Source of the DNA: a bacterium
Lineage (GTDB): Bacteria > Actinomycetota > Thermoleophilia > Solirubrobacterales > 70-9
Reading direction: 5' to 3'
NCBI GenBank assembly: GCA_002919115.1
Contig: PKER01000013.1
Location: 1-5,833, forward strand
DNA: 5,833 bases
Both the position numbers and the translations under genes were made by a program. Position 1 is the stretch's first letter. Each line of letters opens with the position of its first letter. Below the pieces are notes generated by a model that searched no databases, was not told the DNA's origin, and saw only the letters and a program-made list of their open reading frames with translations. Below are positions 1 to 5,115 of this stretch, in pieces.

Positions 1-57
1 GCCTTCGGCGACGGCCCGCTCGTGATCGACTACGGGGCCGAGGCCGAAGCCGAGTGA
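1..57 (+). CDS. Possible C-terminal tail of a plus-strand gene (alternative reading)
   Basis: Read in frame from base 1, this encodes 18 residues, AFGDGPLVIDYGAEAEAE, followed by TGA at 55-57. Seventeen of 18 sense codons end in G or C, and an acidic Ala/Glu tail is a common way for a protein to end. The product cannot be named from so short a piece. It lies entirely inside the minus-strand frame listed at 1-216, so the two compete. If both are real, they are convergent genes overlapping by at least 57 bp, which is unusual. I rate this reading below the minus-strand one because the sample is short and both frames look acceptable here. Confidence 0.3.
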   Translation, partial: AFGDGPLVIDYGAEAEAE

Positions 58-216
58 GACGCGCTTGCGCTTGGCGCCGCGCTCGAATGCGCCGGTGTCC
101 GGCTTGCGGAGGATCGTGGCGCGGGCGGCCGTCTCGTCGGCGGCGAGCACGGCCCCGCGCGGCGAGCGGCGCAGCTTGGTGCGTCCGTTCGGCTCCGGGT
201 CCCCGGTGACGTCCAC
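1..216 (-). CDS. Unrecognised protein, 5' part, runs off the left edge
   Basis: Open minus-strand frame from a GTG at 216-214 to the window edge with no stop, giving 72 residues of an unfinished protein. I do not recognise the product. It starts MDVTGDPEPNGRTKLRR and has a basic stretch RGAKRKR near residues 47-53, followed by a Gly-rich hydrophobic patch. Support for coding: over 58-216 nearly every third position is G or C (51 of 53 by hand count), and the translation has a balanced mix of D, E, K, A, G and V. The competing plus-strand frame over the same bases is Arg/Ser/Pro-rich with almost no acidic residues, which is typical of a shadow. The gene would follow the thioesterase stop by 20 bp on the same strand, as in an operon. 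Weak points: no clear ribosome binding site (AGG abuts the GTG), and over 1-57 a plus-strand reading is equally good. The start could lie elsewhere. Confidence 0.5.
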   Translation of the reverse strand, partial: MDVTGDPEPNGRTKLRRSPRGAVLAADETAARATILRKPDTGAFERGAKRKRVSLGFGLGPVVDHERAVAEG

Positions 217-236
217 CCTGAGTCGGCCGGGGCCGC

Positions 237-1343
237 CTACCCGGCCTCGCCGGGGAACTCGCGGTCGTCGAGGGCCGCCGGGCGGCCGGGGAGGAAGATC
301 GAGCTGCCCGTGGCGAGCGCGATCGGCTTGTCGTCGGCGTTCCGCACCTCGGCGCGCGTGATCGCGAGCGTCCGGCCCGCGTGGACGACCTCCGCCCGCG
401 CCGTGAGCTCCCGGCCGTCGGCGATCCCCGGCCGCAGGTAGTTCACCTTGAGGTCGAGGCCGGCGACCGCCGTGCCGGCGGGCGCGAGCGAGACGACCGC
501 GGACTGCATCGTCGTGTCAGCGTGCATCGCGATCACGCCCCCCTGAAGGAGCCCCGTCGGGCTCGCGAGCCACTCGGAGGCCGGGAGGGTCATGGTCGCC
601 CGCCCGTCCGCCGCCTCGCGGAGCGTGAGCCCGGTCAGGTAGTGGAGCGGGGGAGAGGGAAGGGAGCCGCTGATCTGGCCGGCGAGCACGTCCGCGCCGC
701 TTCGCGATCCCCACTGCGACTGGCCGATCGGCTCCCCGGCGGCCGGGAGGCTCGTCATCGGCTCGAACGCGCCGGGGTCCCGGTCCGGTTCGGGCTCAGC
801 CGGGGCTTCCGGCAGCTCGTCGAGCTCGGGCAGGAGCGCGAGGCGCGAGGTGCCGTGCGCGATCAGCCGGTCGCCCGGCCCGAGCACGAAGGCCTCGGAG
901 AGCCCGACCGTGTGGCCCACGTGGATCGCCTGCCCGTGGGCGTGGAGCTCCGCGCCGAGCGGCGTGGGCCGCAGGAAGGTGAGCGAGAGCTCGGCCGTGG
1001 TGTAGGGGATCGCCGGCGGCAGCTGGGTCTCGGCGGCGCAGCTGAAGACGATGTCCGCGAGGATCGCGAGCGTGCCGCCGCCGATCACGCCCGCCGAGTT
1101 GACCAGCCACGGCGACGCGGGCATCGCGGCCTCGGCCGTGCCGTCGCCGGCCCCGGTGAGGCGGGCCCCGGTGAGGTGCGTGAGCGGGGGATGCGGACCG
1201 TGCTGCAGCCACAGCCGCAGGCGCTCGATCCCCGCCAGGCGCATGACGCCGAGCGGCGGGTAGGCGCCGCGCACCGGCTCGCGCCACACGTAGCGCGCGT
1301 CTTCCGGCGCGCCCTCCGCCGACCGTGCGTTCCCGTTGCTCAT
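237..1343 (-). CDS. Tandem hotdog-fold (PaaI-type) acyl-CoA thioesterase-like protein
   Basis: Predicted 368-residue cytosolic protein with two hotdog domains fused in one chain, roughly residues 45-170 and 225-350, joined by a Pro/Glu-rich linker near 172-195. Enzymes of this family hydrolyse acyl- or aryl-CoA thioesters; the substrate here is unknown. Each half carries the family's helix motif. Domain 1 has NSAGVIGGGTLAILAD (N82 to D97), which aligns without gaps to the N-x6-GG-x7-D pattern of PaaI and human THEM2. Domain 2 has SPTGLLQGGVIAMHAD (S261 to D276). Later strands match too: LTFLRPTPLG in domain 1 and LKVNYLRPG in domain 2. PaaI enzymes are usually single domains of about 130-150 residues that dimerise, so this chain is likely a built-in dimer. 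The conserved His before GG is Gly in domain 1 and Gln in domain 2, and the catalytic Asn is Ser in domain 2. Start chosen at ATG 1343; an in-frame GTG at 1361 would add six residues. Neither has a clear Shine-Dalgarno. The importer ATPase ends 99 bp upstream on the same strand, so read-through is possible but a functional link is not evident. Confidence 0.92.
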   Translation of the reverse strand: MSNGNARSAEGAPEDARYVWREPVRGAYPPLGVMRLAGIERLRLWLQHGPHPPLTHLTGARLTGAGDGTAEAAMPASPWLVNSAGVIGGGTLAILADIVFSCAAETQLPPAIPYTTAELSLTFLRPTPLGAELHAHGQAIHVGHTVGLSEAFVLGPGDRLIAHGTSRLALLPELDELPEAPAEPEPDRDPGAFEPMTSLPAAGEPIGQSQWGSRSGADVLAGQISGSLPSPPLHYLTGLTLREAADGRATMTLPASEWLASPTGLLQGGVIAMHADTTMQSAVVSLAPAGTAVAGLDLKVNYLRPGIADGRELTARAEVVHAGRTLAITRAEVRNADDKPIALATGSSIFLPGRPAALDDREFPGEAG

Positions 1344-1350
1344 TGCAACG
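1334..1350 (-). promoter_or_regulatory. Small inverted repeat around the thioesterase start codon
   Basis: CGTTGC and GCAACG form a perfect 6-bp inverted repeat separated by 5 bases. On the minus strand the ATG of the thioesterase sits in the loop (CGTTGC-AATGA-GCAACG). In mRNA this could be a short hairpin presenting or hiding the start codon; in DNA it could be a binding site. The stem is short and may be chance. Confidence 0.25.
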
Positions 1351-1363
1351 TTTTCGCACACTC

Positions 1364-1393
1364 GGCGGGCCGGTGCACGCGGGCGGGCCGGTG
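1364..1393. repeat. Two copies of a 12-bp direct repeat, 18-bp period
   Basis: GGCGGGCCGGTG occurs at 1364-1375 and again at 1382-1393, separated by six bases. A shorter related piece, GGGCCGG, follows at 1397-1403. The repeats lie in the short gap between the importer ATPase and the thioesterase gene, just upstream of the thioesterase start. Tandem operator half-sites or simple GC-rich duplication are both possible. Confidence 0.5.
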
Positions 1394-1412
1394 GATGGGC
1401 CGGATCGCGGAG

Positions 1413-1430
1413 TGCGCGCAGCTGCGTGCA
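1413..1430. promoter_or_regulatory. 18-bp near-perfect palindrome downstream of the importer operon
   Basis: TGCGCGCAGCTGCGTGCA is palindromic with a perfect 10-bp core (CGCAGCTGCG) and a single non-pairing position in each arm. It begins 12 bp past the ATPase stop and about 70 bp upstream of the thioesterase ATG. As RNA from the minus strand it can form a 7-position stem with one A-C mismatch and an AGCT loop. There is no T-run, so a classical intrinsic terminator is not supported. It could be a regulator site for the thioesterase or a 3' hairpin stabilising the importer mRNA. Confidence 0.35.
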
Positions 1431-1442
1431 GTGGGGGTGTGC

Positions 1443-2489
1443 CTATCCCCCGTCGCGCGCGAGCACGTCGGCCGGGCCCTCGATCCACACCTGGACCCGG
1501 TCGCCGGGGTGCCACTGGGGGAAGCCGAGGCGGCGCGAGCGCAGGCGCTCGCCCGTGCTCAGCTCGAGCTCGAGCAGCTGGTCGTGGCCGTAGAACTTGC
1601 GCGAGACGACGGTGGCCGTCGGCGACCCCTGCGGGCCGTGCAGCCCGATTGCGACCGACTCGGGGCGCACGAGCACGTCCACCGGGCCCTCGACGCCGCT
1701 GTCGGCGGGCAGCGTGCCGAGCACGCACCGCGCGCGGCCCCCGCTCGCCTCGCCGGGCAGCACCTCGATCTCGCCGATGAACTCCGCCATCCAGCGCGTC
1801 GCCGGGCGCGAGTAGATCTCCTCGGGCGTGCCGACCTGCTCGATCCGCCCCTCGCGCATGACCGCGACGCGGTCGGCGATCGAGAGCGCCTCCTCCTGGT
1901 CGTGCGTGACGAAGAGCGCGGTCACGCCGGAGTCGGCGAGGATCGCGCGCACCTCCTCGCGCAGCCGCTCGCGCATCGAGGCGTCGAGGTTCGAGAAGGG
2001 CTCGTCGAGCAGGACGAGGTCGGGGGTGGGTGCGAGCGCGCGGGCGAGCGCGACCCGTTGCTGCTGGCCGCCGGAGAGCTCGTGCACGGGCCGGCGGGCT
2101 TCCGCCTCGAGCCCGACGAGCGCGAGCGTCTCGCGCACGCGCTCGGGATCGGGGTTGCGGCCGAGGCCGTAGCCCACGTTGCCGGCCACGTCCATGTGCG
2201 GGAAGAGCGCGTAGTCCTGGAAGACCATGCCGATGCGCCGCCGCTCCGGCGGGACGAACGTCCCGGGGCCGTTGAGCTCCCGGTCGCCGAGCGAGATCGT
2301 GCCCGCGTCGGCGCGCTCGAGCCCGGCGATCAGCCGCAGCGTCGTGGTCTTGCCGCAGCCGCTCGGCCCGAGCAGCGCGCAGATCGTCCCGGCGGGCACG
2401 TCGAAGTCCGCGCCGTCCACGGCCCGGACCGGGCCGAAGCTCTTGCGCAGCCCGCGGACCGCGAGCGTCTCGCCGGTCGCCGCGCTCAC
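1443..2489 (-). CDS. fbpC: ABC importer ATPase, FbpC/PotA type with TOBE-like tail
   Basis: Predicted 348-residue nucleotide-binding subunit that would dimerise under the fused permease and power import of iron or a similar substrate. All catalytic motifs are present: Walker A GPSGCGKTT at 41-49, Q-loop Q91 in VFQDYALFPH, signature LSGGQQQR at 138-145, Walker B LVLLDEP at 158-164, D-loop SNLDA at 166-170, and switch His H196 in VTHDQEEAL. After about residue 240 a C-terminal regulatory region follows, with VLVRPESVAIG near 272-282, matching the TOBE-type tails of FbpC, PotA and CysA proteins. Full length agrees with that family (about 350). The frame is open far upstream, but the start is placed at GTG 2489-2487 (VSAATGETLAVRGLRKSFG). 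That is where ATPase homology begins, and the GTG overlaps the permease stop as GTGA, implying translational coupling. Substrate class is inferred from the operon, since the ATPase alone would also fit thiamine, sulfate or polyamine systems. Confidence 0.95.
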   Translation of the reverse strand: MSAATGETLAVRGLRKSFGPVRAVDGADFDVPAGTICALLGPSGCGKTTTLRLIAGLERADAGTISLGDRELNGPGTFVPPERRRIGMVFQDYALFPHMDVAGNVGYGLGRNPDPERVRETLALVGLEAEARRPVHELSGGQQQRVALARALAPTPDLVLLDEPFSNLDASMRERLREEVRAILADSGVTALFVTHDQEEALSIADRVAVMREGRIEQVGTPEEIYSRPATRWMAEFIGEIEVLPGEASGGRARCVLGTLPADSGVEGPVDVLVRPESVAIGLHGPQGSPTATVVSRKFYGHDQLLELELSTGERLRSRRLGFPQWHPGDRVQVWIEGPADVLARDGG

Positions 2490-4066
2490 GCCGTCACCGT
2501 GCCCCGCTCGCTCAGCAGGTACAGGGGCGGCGCCGCGATCGCGACGAGGACGAGGGCCGGGATCGCGCTCGCCTCGTAGAACCCGAACGTCGTCTGTTCC
2601 CAGATCTCGGTCGCCAATGTCTCGAAGCCTGTTGGGGCCAAGATCAGTGTGGCAGGGAGCTCCTTGATCGCGTGCAGGAAGACGAGCGCGGCGCCGGCGA
2701 ACACGCCGCCGCGCGCGAGCGGCGCGGTGATCGTCCGGAACACCGTGAGCTGCGAGCGCCCGAGGTTGCGGGCGGCCTCCTCGACCCGGGGCGAGACCTG
2801 CCCGAGCGCCGTCGCGATCGGGCCGATCGCGAGCGGCAGGTAGTGGACGGTGAGCGCGAAGACCAGCAGGCCGACCGTCTGGTAGATCGCGGGCGCCGCG
2901 CGCGTCGCGAAGTAGACGAGGCCGAGCGCGACGACCACGCCCGGCAGCGCGTAGCCCGCGTGCCCGCAGCGCTCGATCCAGCGGCTCAGCGGATTGGGGT
3001 AGCGCGCGGCGAGCACGGCGACGATCACCGCGGCGATCCCGCCCGCGACCGCAGCGAGCGCGCCCGTCATCAGCGAGTTGAACGCGAGCGCGCCGACGAG
3101 CTCGCTGGACATGGCACCCGCGCTGATCCCCTTCGACGCCCAGTAGACCAGCACGCCGACGGGCAGCGCGAGACCCGCGAGCACCACCGCGGCGCAGAAG
3201 GCGAGCGCAGGCCAGCGCCACCGGCCGAGCGGGTAGGGGCGCGCCGGGCGCGCGGTGCCGGGCGTGGAGCGGTAGAGGGCCTGCCGGCGGTGGACCCGGC
3301 CGTTCAGCCAGATCAGGACCAGCATCAGCAGGACGAGCACCGCCGCGAGGCTGGCCGCGCCGGTGCGGTCGAACGAGGAGCGGTACTGGACGTAGATCTC
3401 GGTCGTGAACGACTCGAAGCGCATGATCGAGACCGCGCCGAAGTCGCTCATCACGTAGAGGGCGACGAGCACGCTGCCCGCGGCGAGCGCGGGCCGAAGC
3501 TGCGGCAGGACAACCGTCCGGAAGGTCTCGGCGGGCGTGCGGCCCATCGAGCGGGCCGCCTCCTCGAGCTGCGGGTCCAGCCGCTGCAGGGTCGAGCGGA
3601 CGGGGAGCAGGACGAGCGGGAAGGTGAAGAGCGAGAGGGCTAGCCAGGCGCCCGGGAAGCCGTAGATGGAGGGCAGCCGCTCGACTCCGAGGAGGTCCTG
3701 GAGCATGCCGTTCGGGCCGAGGGCGGCGATGATCAGGTACGCGCCGACGTAGCTGGGGATGACGAGCGGCAGGGCGGCGAGCGTCGCCCAGACCCGACGG
3801 CCCGGGAGGTCGGTGCGGCTCGTGAGCCAGGCGAGCGGCAGCGCGATCGCGATCGCGGTGAGGCAGACCGCCGCGGTCAGCCCGAGGCTGCGCAGGACGA
3901 CGAGCGCGGTGTCGGCGGCAAGGGCCTCATCCAGCGCCGCGCCCAGATCGCCGCCCACGACGACGAACAGGTAGGCGGCGGGCAGCACGGCGCCGAGGCC
4001 CACGACCACGCCCGCGACGAGGAGCGCTGTGGGCGGGCGCTGCCGGCCGAGCAGCGCTCCGACCAT
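2486..4066 (-). CDS. fbpB: Fused two-domain ABC permease, FbpB type
   Basis: Predicted 526-residue inner-membrane protein with about 12 hydrophobic segments in two homologous halves, forming the whole translocation channel in one chain. Each half ends with the cytoplasmic EAA loop that docks on the ATPase: EEAARSMGRTPAETFRTVVL from residue 168 and EEAARNLGRSQLTVFRTITA from residue 429. A loop of about 30 residues with basic and proline residues (near 256-285) joins the halves. The C-terminal KELPATLILAPTGFETLATE region (from 468) is typical of iron permeases. Fused permeases of this size are usual for FbpB/SfuB and related ThiP. The ATG at 4066-4064 lies 3 bp after the lipoprotein stop, and the TGA overlaps the ATPase start by 4 bp, so all three are surely one operon. 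No convincing Shine-Dalgarno precedes the ATG; reinitiation from the upstream gene is likely. Oddity: residues 471-484 use several codons that are rare elsewhere in this gene. Confidence 0.95.
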   Translation of the reverse strand: MVGALLGRQRPPTALLVAGVVVGLGAVLPAAYLFVVVGGDLGAALDEALAADTALVVLRSLGLTAAVCLTAIAIALPLAWLTSRTDLPGRRVWATLAALPLVIPSYVGAYLIIAALGPNGMLQDLLGVERLPSIYGFPGAWLALSLFTFPLVLLPVRSTLQRLDPQLEEAARSMGRTPAETFRTVVLPQLRPALAAGSVLVALYVMSDFGAVSIMRFESFTTEIYVQYRSSFDRTGAASLAAVLVLLMLVLIWLNGRVHRRQALYRSTPGTARPARPYPLGRWRWPALAFCAAVVLAGLALPVGVLVYWASKGISAGAMSSELVGALAFNSLMTGALAAVAGGIAAVIVAVLAARYPNPLSRWIERCGHAGYALPGVVVALGLVYFATRAAPAIYQTVGLLVFALTVHYLPLAIGPIATALGQVSPRVEEAARNLGRSQLTVFRTITAPLARGGVFAGAALVFLHAIKELPATLILAPTGFETLATEIWEQTTFGFYEASAIPALVLVAIAAPPLYLLSERGTVTA

Positions 4067-4069
4067 GGG

Positions 4070-5110
4070 TCAGAGCGCCCCCGCCTCTTCCATGAGCTCG
4101 ATCGTCGCCTGCAGCTCCGAGACGTCGGTGCGGTTGCCGGGCGGGGACGGGATGTCCTTGAGCGGCACCTCGAGCGACGGGTCGGGCTCGACTCCCTTGG
4201 CGAGCGGGTACTCCTTGGAGCTGCGCGTGAAGAAGGTCTGCGTCTCCTCGGAGAGCAGCGAGCGCACGAAGTCGAACGCCTCCTCCTTGCGGTCGCTCGA
4301 CTCCAGCACGGCGGCGCCGGCGATCAGCACGAGCGAGCCGAGCCCCTCCGGTGGGAAGTGGACGCCGACGGGGTAGTCCTCGCCCTCGGCGGCCACGGCC
4401 TGGGCGATGTAGTAGTGGTTGAGCAGGCCGACGTCGATCTCGCCCGCGGCGATCGCGTCGCGGATCGCGACGTTGTTCGGGTAGGCCTGCGCGTCGTTGG
4501 CGACCATGCCCTCCAGCCACTCGCGGGTGCGCTCGTCGCCGTACTCGAGGCGCAGCGCCGTCACGTACTCCTGCAGCGACCCGGTCTGCGGCCCCCAGCC
4601 CACGCGCCCGCGCCACTTGGGCTCGGTCAGCTCGAGCGGCGAGTCGGGCAGCTCGGATGGGTCGACGTTCTCCTTGGAGTAGCCGATCACCCGGGCGCGC
4701 CCGGTGACCCCGACCCAGCGGCCCTGCGGGTCGCGGTACTGGGGCGGGACCCGGCGCAGGATGTCGTCGGGGAGCTTGGCGAGCAGGCCCCGGTCGGCGA
4801 GCGCGCTCAGCGCGCCGGGCTCCTGCGCGAAGAAGACGTCGGCGGGCGAGGCGTCGCCCTCCTCGACGATCGTCGCGGCGAGGTCGGCGGTGTCGGCGAA
4901 GCGCACCTGCACGTCCTTGTTGACCTCGGCCTCGTAGGCGTCGACCGCGCCGCCGATCGCGGCCGCGATCCGGCCCGAGTACAGCGTGATGCCCTTTTCC
5001 TCAGGCTCGGGGGGACCGCCGCCGCTTCCGGAGGTCGATGCGCCACAGGCGGCTAGCGTCAGGCAGGCTCCGATCCCGCACAGCGCGGTGAGAAGATGCC
5101 GAAGGGCCAT
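4070..5110 (-). CDS. fbpA: Iron(III)-type ABC substrate-binding lipoprotein, FbpA/AfuA family
   Basis: Predicted 346-residue extracytoplasmic lipoprotein that captures the substrate for the permease. Residues 1-21 form a lipoprotein signal with lipobox L19-A-A-C22; Cys22 would be lipidated. A flexible Gly/Ser/Pro linker (24-38) precedes the fold, which opens with GITLYSGR at 40-47. Family landmarks follow: SPADVFFAQEPGALSALAD near 88-106, GRWVGVTGRARVIGY at 130-144, and GLLNHYYIAQA at 228-238. The adjacent Y233-Y234 correspond to the Fe(III)-binding tyrosine pair of neisserial FbpA (Y195/Y196). The FbpA His9 and Glu57 positions read I48 and Q96 by my alignment, so metal binding would rest mainly on tyrosines, as in other members of the family. 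Fe(III) is thus likely but not proven. ATG 5110 is preferred because it gives a complete signal peptide. No Shine-Dalgarno is visible, and the start lies only 5 bp from the start of the divergent membrane gene. Confidence 0.92.
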   Translation of the reverse strand: MALRHLLTALCGIGACLTLAACGASTSGSGGGPPEPEEKGITLYSGRIAAAIGGAVDAYEAEVNKDVQVRFADTADLAATIVEEGDASPADVFFAQEPGALSALADRGLLAKLPDDILRRVPPQYRDPQGRWVGVTGRARVIGYSKENVDPSELPDSPLELTEPKWRGRVGWGPQTGSLQEYVTALRLEYGDERTREWLEGMVANDAQAYPNNVAIRDAIAAGEIDVGLLNHYYIAQAVAAEGEDYPVGVHFPPEGLGSLVLIAGAAVLESSDRKEEAFDFVRSLLSEETQTFFTRSSKEYPLAKGVEPDPSLEVPLKDIPSPPGNRTDVSELQATIELMEEAGAL

Positions 5111-5115
5111 TAGGG

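Noticed and set aside
65..361. 98-residue plus-strand frame from a TTG
   Set aside because: Its third positions coincide with those of the minus-strand frame, which explains its high GC3. The translation is Arg/Ser/Pro-rich with almost no acidic residues, and it overlaps the thioesterase 3' end.
1396..1442. Intrinsic terminator after the importer operon
   Set aside because: A hairpin is possible from the palindrome at 1413-1430, but no run of T follows on the minus strand, so only a hairpin or operator is reported.
381..2579. 732-residue plus-strand open frame spanning the thioesterase and ATPase genes
   Set aside because: It runs antisense across two well-supported genes and their gap. The translation is dominated by Arg, Ala, Glu and Gly without recognisable domains. 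GC-rich genes with few A/T-ending codons routinely leave such open antisense frames.
2490..3221. N-terminal extension of the ATPase frame upstream of GTG 2489
   Set aside because: The added 244 residues are antisense-free but out of frame with the permease and very Arg-rich. ATPase homology begins right after the GTG that overlaps the permease stop.
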